Part shown: positions 44,221-53,411 of the stretch, in pieces | Numbering within the stretch: the first letter of the stretch is position 1 | Layout of the letters: each line of letters begins with the position of its first letter | DNA from: an uncultured Alistipes sp. | GTDB taxonomy: Bacteria; Bacteroidota; Bacteroidia; Bacteroidales; Rikenellaceae | Assembly: GCA_944320985.1 (NCBI GenBank) | Contig: CALUJN010000025.1 | Location: 1 to 59,897 of the forward strand | Direction of reading: 5' to 3' | DNA: 59,897 bases | Notes under the pieces: generated by a model | What the model was told of the DNA's origin: nothing | Seen by the model: only the letters and a program-made list of their open reading frames with translations | Database searches by the model: none | Program-made: the position numbers and the translations under genes

Positions 44221-44946
44221 TCAAAAAACTTCGCGTAGTATGTGCACCGAACGCACCGATCCGATCGCTTCGAGATGATATCCGAAATAGGCCAACATCG
44301 CACTCAAAAAGTTCGACCGCTGCGTCCGATTCAACTCGATCCGTGCCAGCTCGCAAACATCCAGACCCAGCATCCGATCCAGAAGAGCCGCATTCGCCGA
44401 ATCCATCGCTCCGGGATGAAGCGGCGCCGTCGGTGTATAGAGGCCCTCCCGGATATCGAACCACCAGCCCGCGCGGTAGTCATTGCCGGGACGATAACCC
44501 AACAGAAAACTCAGGTTGGCAAGGAACCACAGGTGAAAATTCGAAACGCCCTGCTCCAGCGAGTCCAGGGCCAGCGTCGAATTCCAGACGAACTCGAACA
44601 ACGCTTCGTTCGGCTCACTCTCCCGGATCAACCGGTAGAGCGTCTCGGCCATGAAGAGCGCCATGGTCGATTTGCGCACATCGAACGGCAGACTCTGCAA
44701 CAGAAAGCCCGAACGGACCTCCTTGAAACGGTCCATTTGTTGCCGCGGAGACTCCAACCCCTCGAACTCCACGGGAAACATCGGCTGAAAAAGCGACAGT
44801 TTCGATCCGTGACCGCGGCGGCTCCGTACGCCCTGAACCATGTAATTGCGACGCCCGCCGACATCGGTCAGCAGATAGACCACCAGCGACGAATCTCCGT
44901 ATTTGAGCGTATGCAGCACAATGCCACGCCCCTTATAGCTCTTCAC
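44221..44946 (-). CDS. recO: DNA repair protein RecO
   Basis: The 241-residue protein has the RecO pattern: an N-terminal OB fold (GIVLHTLKYGDSSLVVYLLT) and a helical C-terminal domain (ALFMAETLYRLIRESEPNEALFEF split over about residues 95-120). The zinc-type cysteines of some RecO proteins are absent. RecO helps load RecA at gaps with RecR. It starts 13 bases after the end of prmA, so the two are co-transcribed. Confidence 0.92.
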   Translation of the reverse strand: MKSYKGRGIVLHTLKYGDSSLVVYLLTDVGGRRNYMVQGVRSRRGHGSKLSLFQPMFPVEFEGLESPRQQMDRFKEVRSGFLLQSLPFDVRKSTMALFMAETLYRLIRESEPNEALFEFVWNSTLALDSLEQGVSNFHLWFLANLSFLLGYRPGNDYRAGWWFDIREGLYTPTAPLHPGAMDSANAALLDRMLGLDVCELARIELNRTQRSNFLSAMLAYFGYHLEAIGSVRSVHILREVF

Positions 44947-44959
44947 GCCAAATCGGGGC

Positions 44960-45790
44960 CTATTTCGTCTTGCGGACGTGAACCATCATCCACCCCTCGC
45001 GCTGAGCCGTCCCGACGAGATCCATACCGAGCGCCGCCGCGGCCTCCACAAGGGCCGGAACATCCGCCTCGAGAAAACCGCTCATCACCAGATCGCCTCC
45101 GGCAGCAAGCGTCGCCGCGTACGACGGCATGTCGGCCAGCAGAATATTGCGGTTGATATTGGCCAGAATGAAGTCGTAATGACGTCCGGCGATGCTGCGC
45201 ACGTCTCCCAAAATCGGGGTGATACGATCTTCTACGCCGTTTGCGGCGATATTCTCCCGGCAGTTCGCATCGGCCCAGTCGTCGATATCCACGGCATCCA
45301 TGTGCTCCGCTCCGCACTTCGCCGCAACGATCGACAGAACCCCCGTGCCGCTGCCCATGTCGAGTCCCGAGCGTCCGGCAACTCCCAGGTCGAGAACCGC
45401 CCGAGAAACCAGCCACGTCGTGGCATGATGCCCCGTGCCGAACGACATCTTCGGCATCACCACCACCTCCAGCTCTCCGGCAGGTGCCGCCTCGTGGAAC
45501 GGGGCTCGGATCCGGAGCCGCCCCTCGACATCCACACACGGATAGTTCCGTTCCCAGAGGGCATTCCAGTTCTGGGTTTCGATGGCGATGTAACGTCCCC
45601 GAACCCCGTAGCGATCAAGCAGCGAATCGACCTCCATCTTGCAGTCCGCAAGCCGCTCCTGCGGAATGTAGGCTTTGAGTACGCCGCCCTCCGTCTCGAA
45701 ACTCTCGAACGGATAGTCGGCCAGTTCCGCCGTCAGGATCTCACCCTGACAGGCATCCGTCACCGGAATCTGAAGCGAAATATAGTCCAT
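44960..45790 (-). CDS. prmA: Ribosomal protein L11 methyltransferase
   Basis: The 276-residue enzyme methylates ribosomal protein L11 using SAM. The C-terminal Rossmann domain has GLDMGSGTGVLSIVAAKCGA and VDIDDWADANCRENI, then FILANINRNILL, the NxN-type motif of PrmA. The N-terminal 120 residues form the smaller substrate-recognition part. It is the first gene of the prmA-recO operon; a -7 box lies at 45822. Confidence 0.93.
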   Translation of the reverse strand: MDYISLQIPVTDACQGEILTAELADYPFESFETEGGVLKAYIPQERLADCKMEVDSLLDRYGVRGRYIAIETQNWNALWERNYPCVDVEGRLRIRAPFHEAAPAGELEVVVMPKMSFGTGHHATTWLVSRAVLDLGVAGRSGLDMGSGTGVLSIVAAKCGAEHMDAVDIDDWADANCRENIAANGVEDRITPILGDVRSIAGRHYDFILANINRNILLADMPSYAATLAAGGDLVMSGFLEADVPALVEAAAALGMDLVGTAQREGWMMVHVRKTK

Positions 45791-45821
45791 ATTATGTAAA
45801 ATTTTCGTACCTTCGCATCTG

Positions 45822-45829
45822 CAAAGGTA
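45822..45829 (-). promoter_or_regulatory. -7 box (TACCTTTG) for prmA
   Basis: An exact match on the minus strand 32 bases before the prmA ATG. On the plus strand the same 68-bp region holds TACCTTCG (45808), a one-mismatch candidate for xerD. Confidence 0.6.
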
Positions 45830-45858
45830 CGATATTTCCCCCGTTTACGCCCCGTCGA

Positions 45859-46755
45859 ATGGCAGAAAATACGAAAAAATGGGCCGATACCGGGCGCCGG
45901 TATGCCACCTACATCAAACTCGAGAAACGCCTCGCCGCAAACTCCGTGGAGGCCTATCTGCGCGATCTGAGGCAGTTCGCGCACTTCATCCTCCGACTGT
46001 GGGACGTCCCGCCCCAGAAGGTCGAGACCTCGATGATCGAACGATACATGGCCTGGCTCTACGACAAAGGACGCGAGAAAACCTCACAGGCCCGGGCTCT
46101 GAGCAGCGTGAAGAGTTTCTTCAACTTCCTGATGATCAACGACCGGATCGAATCGTCGCCCGCCGAATTCATCCAGATGCCCAAATTCGGGCGGCAACTC
46201 CCCGACATCCTCTCCACCGACGAAATCGACCGCATCATCGCCACGATCGACACCTCCTCGGTCAAGGGTTTGCGCGACCAGGCCATGCTCGAAGTGCTCT
46301 ACTCCTGCGGATTGCGCGTTTCGGAACTTATCTCGCTCAAAATCCAGGATCTCTTCTTCGGCGAAGGATACATCCGGGTCATCGGTAAAGGAGACAAGCA
46401 ACGACTCGTACCGATCAGTGCCATCGCCCGGGAACGCATTCAGCGCTATCTCGACCAACGGCCCGGAGGACGTTCGAATATCGAAACCGTCTTTCTGAAT
46501 AATCGGGGCTCTCAGCTCACGCGCGTAATGGTCTTCACCATCCTCAAGGAGGCCGCACGACGCGCCGGGATCAACAAACGGATCAGCCCGCACACCTTCC
46601 GCCACTCCTTCGCCACACATCTCCTGGAGGGCGGGGCCTCGATCCGCCAGGTGCAGGAGATGCTCGGGCACGAAAGCATCCTCACCACCGAGATCTATAC
46701 CCATCTCGACAGCAGTCACCTCCGCCAAACCGTCGAAGAACACCTGCCCATCTGA
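45859..46755 (+). CDS. xerD: Tyrosine recombinase XerD
   Basis: The 298-residue protein has an N-terminal SAM-like core-binding domain (about 1-95) and a catalytic domain with R153 (CGLRVSELI), H245 and R248 (HTFRHSFATHLLEGG), H271 (LGHES) and Y280 (EIYTHL), within one residue of E. coli XerD numbering. Length and motifs match a chromosomal dimer-resolving Xer recombinase rather than an integrase. It is a single gene; no dif site was recognised. A 94-bp purine-rich spacer follows. Confidence 0.93.
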   Translation: MAENTKKWADTGRRYATYIKLEKRLAANSVEAYLRDLRQFAHFILRLWDVPPQKVETSMIERYMAWLYDKGREKTSQARALSSVKSFFNFLMINDRIESSPAEFIQMPKFGRQLPDILSTDEIDRIIATIDTSSVKGLRDQAMLEVLYSCGLRVSELISLKIQDLFFGEGYIRVIGKGDKQRLVPISAIARERIQRYLDQRPGGRSNIETVFLNNRGSQLTRVMVFTILKEAARRAGINKRISPHTFRHSFATHLLEGGASIRQVQEMLGHESILTTEIYTHLDSSHLRQTVEEHLPI

Positions 46756-46849
46756 ACGGATCAGCGGGAAAGGAAAGGCCAAAGAGGACCACAGAAAAGA
46801 CAAGGCTTTTTTGGGGAGGGAAAGGGCGGACAAATCCTCTGCGGAACCG

Positions 46850-47206
46850 CTACAACGCCTGGATTCGCGATTGCGGGCCCGGGCGGAGCGTGGCGTAATC
46901 CAGTCCCGAAATCACAACCCAGATTCCGCCCTCGACAACCGTCTGCGGAAGGGTAGCCGTCAAACTTTCTCCCGAGGCCCGGAGGCGTTCGAACGCCCGC
47001 AGGTAATCCGCCGGGAAATCCGCAACCAGAAGCCCCGCATAAAACTCCGTCGCGGCAAGGCGGTCCGGCATCGGGCAGCTCTCCACCAGAAACGTCCCCT
47101 CCGGATCCTCGCAGAACGTGACCAACGGATGGCGGATCACCCCCTGAGGCGTCCAAAGCAGGTTAGAGGCTATCCTGCGGCGAAAGGGCCGAACGGAAGA
47201 ATTCAT
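46850..47206 (-). CDS. Small uncharacterised protein, possibly a remnant amidohydrolase N-domain
   Basis: The 118-residue protein has no signal peptide. Parts such as LLWTPQGVIRHPLVTFCEDP and ATEFYAGLLVADFPADYL resemble the N-terminal beta-domain of amidohydrolases, which in related bacteria I recall seeing next to DUF4296 genes, but the metal-binding HxH and barrel are missing. The ATG at 47206 overlaps the DUF4296 gene by 44 bases. It may be a reduced relative or an independent protein. Low certainty. Confidence 0.5.
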   Translation of the reverse strand: MNSSVRPFRRRIASNLLWTPQGVIRHPLVTFCEDPEGTFLVESCPMPDRLAATEFYAGLLVADFPADYLRAFERLRASGESLTATLPQTVVEGGIWVVISGLDYATLRPGPQSRIQAL

Positions 47207-47984
47207 CGGCAAAGATGCGGATGTCGAGTTGTTTTTCATAGAGCCGCTCAACAGCCGTACGCGTCGGCGGCGTAAAGGTCAGTTTCAGATCCCGGACCGT
47301 GACCGACGGCCGCTGCGCCTTCTCCCCGAAGGTCAGGAAATGGATATGCAGCCGACGGTGCGTCGAATCGGTCGTAAAACTCCGCGTGAAGCGCTCTTCG
47401 CGGTTCCGACGCAACGTCATCGAATAGCTGTTCGTCCGCGTGCTGTCCCGACGCTCCAGCCACAGCTGGGCCTTCAGGCCCCGCGGATTCCGATCCAGCG
47501 AATCGATCTCGTAACGGAGGGAAAAATCATACTCCCCGGGCTCCACGTCCACGGTGAAACTCAGCCGCGAGGTGTCCCGAAGGGCCGAAACCCGGATCAA
47601 CGAATCGGAGAAAAGGGTCTGCGTGAAGGTCCGCCGCGCCACGTTGTCGATCGTATCCAGAATCGCAACCTCCCGGTTGTAGATCTTTCCTTCGGCCTCC
47701 AGCAGATCGATCGCACGCTCGACAACATCGCCCAGACGGGCACTCTTCCGCTTCGAGAAGTTTCCGATCGTATAGTGAACGTCATCGGTCGTATAACCGT
47801 AATGCGCGAAGATCGGCTCATAGAGCCGCAGCGAATCCGTCCGCACGTTCTTCGTATTCAGGTAGGCGTTCGTGAGAAACGCATCGTGGAAGATCAGAGC
47901 CAGTTCATCGTCCGGGATGATCGTATGGCGGGCACACCCCCCAAGGAGCAGCCCGAAAAACACATACAGCAGGTATCGTTTCAT
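47163..47984 (-). CDS. DUF4296 lipoprotein
   Basis: The 273-residue protein has a lipoprotein signal (YVFFGLLLGGC) and an N-terminal DUF4296 domain (PDDELALIFHDAFLTNAYLN) of about 90 residues. The remaining 170 residues look beta-rich, with SFTVDVEPGEYDFSLRYEID. The function is unknown. The ATG at 47984 is chosen; the frame also has a TTG at 47993 that overlaps the LolE-like stop. It lies directly after the lipoprotein-exporter-like permease. Confidence 0.8.
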   Translation of the reverse strand: MKRYLLYVFFGLLLGGCARHTIIPDDELALIFHDAFLTNAYLNTKNVRTDSLRLYEPIFAHYGYTTDDVHYTIGNFSKRKSARLGDVVERAIDLLEAEGKIYNREVAILDTIDNVARRTFTQTLFSDSLIRVSALRDTSRLSFTVDVEPGEYDFSLRYEIDSLDRNPRGLKAQLWLERRDSTRTNSYSMTLRRNREERFTRSFTTDSTHRRLHIHFLTFGEKAQRPSVTVRDLKLTFTPPTRTAVERLYEKQLDIRIFADEFFRSALSPQDSL

Positions 47985-47989
47985 CTTCT

Positions 47990-49198
47990 TCAACGGGTTG
48001 TATTCTTTATCATGCTGCGCACCGTTACGTTCGCAAGCACCGTCGCGACAAGCGAAAAGGAGAGGATCACGGCAAGCAGATCCGTAAATCGCAACTCAAC
48101 CGGGTAGCTCTTTGTCAGGAAACTCTCCGCAGGAATCTCGATCACGCCGAAATATTGCTGGACCAGCGTCAGCATAACCCCAAGGACGAGGCCGATCACA
48201 CCCCCCACTGCACAGATCAAAAGTCCCTCCGTGCGGAAGATCGACCGCAGCAGTCCCGTATCGGCCCCCAGGGCCCGAAGGGTCGACATATCATCCCGTT
48301 TTTCGACGATAAGCATCGACAGGGCCCCCACGACCGAGAACGACGCAATCACCAGCACCAGCAGCGCAATGAAAAAGATGCCCCATTTCTCATAGGTCAT
48401 GATCCGGTAGAACGAGGCACGCAATTCATCGCGGGTCTGCACACGGAACCCCTCTCCCGCCGCACGGCCGATGGCTTGCCGCGTCCGCTCGGGATCGGCT
48501 CCCTCCGAAAGTCGGATCACCAGGGCCGAAGCACGTCCCGGCGACTCGAAAAGCGATTGAGCCAGGCGCAGCGACGTCAGCACGTAGGTCCGTTCCGTAT
48601 CGAGATCCAGCACGTAGACCCCGCCCACGGGCTCCGTGCGGCGCGTATAGTTGTCCATGGGCAGCAACGTCGAGAAACTCCCCCGGCGCACGGCATAGAG
48701 CGTCACGTCGGCATCCGCCAGCGAGCGGATCCCCAGCATCCAGGCCATCGACTGACCCAGGACCAACCTTTCCAGATCCCCCAGCCGGACACGCCACTCA
48801 CCCGTCACGACGGCATCCTGCAGATCGAAAACCGAGCCGTAGGAGTCGTCCACGCCACGCACCGTCGCCGTGGCCTGACGTCCCGCATGCTCCAGCAGCG
48901 CACTCTGTTCCAACGTATAGGACAACGCGCCGACTCCCGGAATCCGACGAAGGGCCGCCGTATCGAGATCCGACTGCGCGAAGGTCTGGCCTCGGCGCGG
49001 CGTAAGCGTCAGATCCGCATCGAAAGCCGAATACATCGACTTCACGAGCGTCTCGAAGCCATTGAAAACCGACAGCAGGATCACCATCGCCGCAACGGGA
49101 ACCGCAACGGCCGCAACACTCAACCGCGAAATCAGATTCACGACCGAACGCGACCGGGGCGAAAAAAGATAACGGCGGGCGAAGATCCGGGCCAACAT
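47990..49198 (-). CDS. LolC/LolE-like ABC permease (FtsX family)
   Basis: The 402-residue protein has one N-terminal helix (AAVAVPVAAMVILLSVFNGFE), a periplasmic domain of about 220 residues, and three C-terminal helices with IVEKRDDMSTLRALGA, the FtsX/LolE hallmark after the second helix. LolCDE moves lipoproteins from the inner membrane to LolA. The ATPase is not adjacent. It follows rbfA by 13 bases, an order I recall as common in Bacteroidota. Confidence 0.88.
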   Translation of the reverse strand: MLARIFARRYLFSPRSRSVVNLISRLSVAAVAVPVAAMVILLSVFNGFETLVKSMYSAFDADLTLTPRRGQTFAQSDLDTAALRRIPGVGALSYTLEQSALLEHAGRQATATVRGVDDSYGSVFDLQDAVVTGEWRVRLGDLERLVLGQSMAWMLGIRSLADADVTLYAVRRGSFSTLLPMDNYTRRTEPVGGVYVLDLDTERTYVLTSLRLAQSLFESPGRASALVIRLSEGADPERTRQAIGRAAGEGFRVQTRDELRASFYRIMTYEKWGIFFIALLVLVIASFSVVGALSMLIVEKRDDMSTLRALGADTGLLRSIFRTEGLLICAVGGVIGLVLGVMLTLVQQYFGVIEIPAESFLTKSYPVELRFTDLLAVILSFSLVATVLANVTVRSMIKNTTR

Positions 49199-49211
49199 GA
49201 TTCGACGGGAT

Positions 49212-49553
49212 TTAGTCCTCCTTCAGGGCCTTCTCGATGTTTTCGATATATTCGAGCGAGTCGTCCAGGAAGAACTGGATCTCCGGAACGTTCTTCAGCT
49301 GGTTGCGGATCCGCTGTCCCAAGGCACGGCGTATGAACCAGTTCTGATGCTCGAACCGCTCCATGAGCATCTTGCTCTGTTCGAACGGAAAGATGCTTAC
49401 GTAGATCTTCGCATAGCTGAAATCCGATGAGACCCGGACCCCCGTCACCGTAACCAATGCGCCCCGTACCAGCGAGGCACCCTCTTTCTGGAAAATATCC
49501 GCCACGTCCTTCTGGATCTGTTTGGCGATTTTCTGTTGTCGTGTTGTCTCCAT
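49212..49553 (-). CDS. rbfA: Ribosome-binding factor A
   Basis: The 113-residue KH-like protein binds the 30S subunit late in maturation and at low temperature. It shows RQQKIAKQIQKDVADIFQKE, TVTGVRVSSDFSYAKIYVSI and the C-terminal IQFFLDDSLEYIENI. It lies 12 bases downstream of the beta-barrel gene and 13 bases before the LolE-like gene, inside the long minus-strand envelope operon. Confidence 0.95.
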   Translation of the reverse strand: METTRQQKIAKQIQKDVADIFQKEGASLVRGALVTVTGVRVSSDFSYAKIYVSIFPFEQSKMLMERFEHQNWFIRRALGQRIRNQLKNVPEIQFFLDDSLEYIENIEKALKED

Positions 49554-49565
49554 AATTTCCTCGTT

Positions 49566-50396
49566 TTACAGTCCGAACTTGAATACTTCCTTGTTCTTCG
49601 TACGTTTCGGCCGAGGCTTCCACGTCTCGAATCCCTCCTTGTTGAAGCGGTAGTTCAACCCTACGGAGATCATCAGATTGTCAAGCGGCGACCGCATCGG
49701 CGTCGTATAGAACGGATTCTCCGATCCGTCATCGCTGTTGTCGTAGTAACGGTTCCGGTTGCGGACAATGTCCGAATAGCCGAAATAGTAACGGGCACGG
49801 AAATTCAGCTCGAAACGCCGGATCAGAAAGGAGATACCCGCGCCTCCCGCCAAGCCATAACCCCAGCGGTTGTCCCGCGGTACCTTGAAGGCATAATCAC
49901 CGCCATAGGTCCCTTTCTCCTTGGTCTCCGTATTGAGGAAATACTCCTGCTCCCACGTCGACGAAAAGTTATAGGAAAAGGTCGCGGCGGCCTCAAGATA
50001 AACCCGGACATGATTCCGCAACAGGTAGACATGCGGCTGCCAGACGACCGGCAGAACCACCGAATTGATCCGACGCGTATAGTAAAGGTAGTTCGCCGTC
50101 TCCTTCTCGTCCACCTGCGAAGCGTTCGTCGCAAAAGAGTAGGCCTGCTGCTGGAACTCCAGATCGACACCGAAGCCGCCGACAAAACGCTGATGTCCAT
50201 AATATCGCCACGTGAGGCCTCCGCTGTAAAGACCCCAGATCGCCCGTGTCTCCTGTTTCGGTTCGAAACGGCCGCTGCCCATCCCGTAACCCGCAATCAC
50301 GCCCAGCGTATGTTGGGCCTCGGCCCCCCGCACGACGAAGAGTAGGCTCCCCGCCAGCAAAAGCCATCTCAGGGTAATATGTGCTCTTCCCGTCAT
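49566..50396 (-). CDS. Outer-membrane beta-barrel protein
   Basis: The 276-residue product has a signal peptide (ITLRWLLLAGSLLFVVRGAEA) and alternating aromatic strands ending in a basic tail. It resembles PorT/OmpX-like eight- to ten-stranded barrels of Bacteroidota. The start at 50396 directly follows the stop of the Ig-like lipoprotein gene. Function unknown; an assembly or structural role in the outer membrane is inference. Confidence 0.8.
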   Translation of the reverse strand: MTGRAHITLRWLLLAGSLLFVVRGAEAQHTLGVIAGYGMGSGRFEPKQETRAIWGLYSGGLTWRYYGHQRFVGGFGVDLEFQQQAYSFATNASQVDEKETANYLYYTRRINSVVLPVVWQPHVYLLRNHVRVYLEAAATFSYNFSSTWEQEYFLNTETKEKGTYGGDYAFKVPRDNRWGYGLAGGAGISFLIRRFELNFRARYYFGYSDIVRNRNRYYDNSDDGSENPFYTTPMRSPLDNLMISVGLNYRFNKEGFETWKPRPKRTKNKEVFKFGL

Positions 50397-50397
50397 C

Positions 50398-52446
50398 TTA
50401 TCTGAAATTGCTGAACATGCTTCCGGCAGAACCGAACGTGCTGGGCGTCGTATTCTGCTGCCGCTCCGGCTGCTTCGGACCCTCCTTGGCCCGTTTCTCC
50501 GCCTCCCGGCGCAGACGCTGCATCTCCTGTTCATCCAGCATCCGCGACAGTGACTGCATCGTCACCGGTGCAAAGATCCGGTCCATGTCCATCGTAAACT
50601 CGATCTCCCAATTGGTCTTCGTGGCGAAGGTATCTTCACCCTCCCCGGTCACATACATCTCGGCGCGTTCCGGCTGCCGGCGCGAAACCAGATTCCCGGA
50701 ATCCCACTTCCCGTTACCGTTCCGGTCCTCGATCACACGGAACTTGATCTCCCCGGCCGGAACGTAGTTGAACTGGATGTCGCCCGCCGTAACGTCCCGC
50801 CGCTCCTGCTTGAGCGAACCGCTCCCGTCGAGCAACTGCACGATATACTTCATCTGCGGATCGCGGCTCGACACGTGCACCTTGACCGTCGCGAACTTCT
50901 CCGGATCGTAAACCGTATATTTCCCTACGATCGAGTCGTTGGCATAACCCGCCACGTCGCGGAAGACACTGTCCGGAATGGTCAGCGTATACTGCCCGCC
51001 CGGGACCCAGTTGGCCCGCAGGTACCACCGCCGCAGGTTCGCCGTATCATGCACCAGGTGCACCGGAATATCCTCGAGCTGGTTGTCGGACAACTGGTGC
51101 GTCAGCAGCAGCCGCGACGAATCGATCGCCACCAGCGGATAGTCGAAATCAATCGTCAGGTGATTCTCCGGATTCAGATCCCCCGAGGTCGGCATGTTGT
51201 AGACAAAGGGATTCTTCTGTTTCGGCTCCACGAACTCCTCGCCCGCAGCCTCCGCCTTCCGCCGGTCCCGTTCGATCTTCTCACGCTCGCGCTCCTGTTC
51301 CTTTGTCTCGATCAGACGCCAGGCGAGTTTCAGCTTCACGGTATCCGGCTGCAGCCGGTTCAACGAGTCGTGTTTCAGGTAGACAAGATCCCCCTTGATC
51401 GTATCCGGAAGCATCGCCGACGGAACGTTGAACCACAGGGCAATCGTATCCTTGCCCACGGTCTGCGGATCGACGATGATCCGATCCGACGGAATGCTGT
51501 CGAAACGCAGCGACCGGATCTCGGGATGCGCCGCCGAAAAGTAGAGCAGCGCCTGATGCTGCTTCGGACGCTGGCTCTCCGAAAGAACCTGTCGCTTGAA
51601 GGCCTGGTCGGTGAACATCCGGAAATAGAGTTGCGGCTCCGCCGAGACATAGCGACGAATCGAGTCGTACCACATCGCGAAATCCGGCATCTCCGCAGGA
51701 TTCCACACCCCGTCGATGAAGCCTATCTGATCCGTACCCGGATCGTACATCTGGTTGTCGTTCTTGTCCTCGACGGCATAGATCCGGTAAGCAATCGGTT
51801 TGAGGTTCTGGGCAATGAAGATTCCGTTGTTCTCCGCACGGCCGATCACCGCCGGGCTGTAGTTGAAGACCGTCGAGTCGTACTCCGCCACATCCTTCAC
51901 CGAATCGGCCGGATAGAACCAGATGAACGACTTCGACACCGAATCCGCCCGGTAGCCGTCCGCCGTATAGCCCGACATGACCATCGAGTCGATCTCCGGG
52001 CCCGTCGAAAAGACGTAGCGCATCGAATAGAGCGGATTGCCCTCGTTGTTGTCCCGGATGGCGCTGCCGAAATTCAGCGCATAGGTCGTGTTCGGGAGCA
52101 GCGTGTCCCGAAGCTGGATCACGATTCCGCGCCCCCGCATCGTGATCGTCGGCTTCTTCTTCATCTGCGGAGAGGTGAAGAACTCCTTCTGCTGGTCCTT
52201 GATCTGCACGAACTCGTCGAATTCGATGTAGATCTTCCCGTGGTTCGTCGTCGGACGGTTCGTCGAAAAGTTGTCCGGAAGCATCGTCACGATCACCGGA
52301 GGCAGCGAGTCCCGGGGCCCGCCCGTCGGCGTCATCATGCTCGCGCAACGGCTCAGAAAGGCCGACGCAAAGAGCAACAGTACCCACAGCCGCAGAAACT
52401 GCACCTTTCCACAAAAGATATGGCGTAATTCGAATCTCATCTTCAT
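50398..52446 (-). CDS. Ig-like domain lipoprotein
   Basis: The 682-residue protein has a signal peptide with a probable lipid-accepting Cys at residue 34 (AFLSRC), then CASMMTPTGGPRDSLPPVI, the opening of a large Bacteroidota family with an N-terminal Ig-like (Big_5) domain. The rest is beta-rich with a long charged helix around residues 385-410. Near the C-terminus is a second motif, RVIEDRNGNGKWDSG. It overlaps the upstream lipoprotein gene as ATGA. Surface or periplasmic role; function unknown. Confidence 0.83.
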   Translation of the reverse strand: MKMRFELRHIFCGKVQFLRLWVLLLFASAFLSRCASMMTPTGGPRDSLPPVIVTMLPDNFSTNRPTTNHGKIYIEFDEFVQIKDQQKEFFTSPQMKKKPTITMRGRGIVIQLRDTLLPNTTYALNFGSAIRDNNEGNPLYSMRYVFSTGPEIDSMVMSGYTADGYRADSVSKSFIWFYPADSVKDVAEYDSTVFNYSPAVIGRAENNGIFIAQNLKPIAYRIYAVEDKNDNQMYDPGTDQIGFIDGVWNPAEMPDFAMWYDSIRRYVSAEPQLYFRMFTDQAFKRQVLSESQRPKQHQALLYFSAAHPEIRSLRFDSIPSDRIIVDPQTVGKDTIALWFNVPSAMLPDTIKGDLVYLKHDSLNRLQPDTVKLKLAWRLIETKEQEREREKIERDRRKAEAAGEEFVEPKQKNPFVYNMPTSGDLNPENHLTIDFDYPLVAIDSSRLLLTHQLSDNQLEDIPVHLVHDTANLRRWYLRANWVPGGQYTLTIPDSVFRDVAGYANDSIVGKYTVYDPEKFATVKVHVSSRDPQMKYIVQLLDGSGSLKQERRDVTAGDIQFNYVPAGEIKFRVIEDRNGNGKWDSGNLVSRRQPERAEMYVTGEGEDTFATKTNWEIEFTMDMDRIFAPVTMQSLSRMLDEQEMQRLRREAEKRAKEGPKQPERQQNTTPSTFGSAGSMFSNFR

Positions 52447-53411
52447 GGTTGATTTTGCGTTTCCTCCGCCGACGGATCATACGTCGGATTGACCACCAGC
52501 CAGCCGTTCGTATCCGTATCGTCGTGCCAGACGCCCCGCCACGGTCGGAAAATCAACGCCGGGAAGGTCAACGGCTCCGTCTCTTCGAGATCCACCGTCT
52601 GCTGCGTGTAGGCATAGAGCCGGTCGCTGCGGTCCGCAACGACCACCATCAGGTTCTCCGAGCTGACCGAAAGCTTGTAGAGCCCCGTTTCGCTGTCGGC
52701 ATAACCCTGAAAACTCGGAATCGTACGCTTGTCCGTCGTATCGGCCTTCGAGGTGATCGTTCCGCTGACCGCATCGTCGTACGAGGCGATGTACCACGAG
52801 GTCGTATCGGCCGCGTAGGCATAAACCTCCATCTTCGAGATCGAGGTCGTCTCACCACCCTCCGTCAACTGAACCTTGGCGTCCACGTAACAGTCCCGAT
52901 AGACCGGAGGCTCGTAGAACTCGTTGTAATAGCTCCAGTTCCCATCCTTGTAGGAGTTGCCCTCCTTCCACGTCTTGAAGGTCAGCACCACGTACAGATT
53001 CGGAAGATTCACCTCCAGCTCCTGCTGCGTGTAGGCATACAAACGATGCTCGGTATCCACGGCAAGGACCATCTGGGTCGGCCGATTCAGCGACATATGG
53101 ACCCAGCCCGTCGCACCCTCCTGTTCGTAAGGTTCCGACGTCGCAACGGGCGTCGAAATCCGGTCCGACGGCGTTCCCTTCCGGCTGATGATGCCGTTGA
53201 GCGCATCCTCGTAGCTCGAAACCGTATAGAGCGTCGTATCCGCATCGAAGGCATAGGCCTTCAGCCCTTCGAACGACTCGTAGGGATCCGTCGACAGCTC
53301 CTGTGACAGCGGTTTGAGAATGTAGTTCGTCCGAATCGAGGTATCCTTGAAACACCCCGCTCCCAGAAGCACCATCACTCCCGCCATCCATATGGTCCGT
53401 ATTCTTTTCAT
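52443..53411 (-). CDS. Lipoprotein with an internal duplication
   Basis: The 322-residue product has a lipoprotein signal (VMVLLGAGC, Cys 19) and two related halves. Residues about 46-152 (GLKAYAFDADTTLYTVSSYE, LYAYTQQELEV, LTFKTWKEG) align with about 195-303 (KMEVYAYAADTTSWYIASYD, LYAYTQQTVDL, LIFRPWRG). I do not recognise the family. Both ends overlap neighbours as ATGA, so it is tightly coupled to folK upstream and the Ig-like gene downstream. Confidence 0.75.
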   Translation of the reverse strand: MKRIRTIWMAGVMVLLGAGCFKDTSIRTNYILKPLSQELSTDPYESFEGLKAYAFDADTTLYTVSSYEDALNGIISRKGTPSDRISTPVATSEPYEQEGATGWVHMSLNRPTQMVLAVDTEHRLYAYTQQELEVNLPNLYVVLTFKTWKEGNSYKDGNWSYYNEFYEPPVYRDCYVDAKVQLTEGGETTSISKMEVYAYAADTTSWYIASYDDAVSGTITSKADTTDKRTIPSFQGYADSETGLYKLSVSSENLMVVVADRSDRLYAYTQQTVDLEETEPLTFPALIFRPWRGVWHDDTDTNGWLVVNPTYDPSAEETQNQP

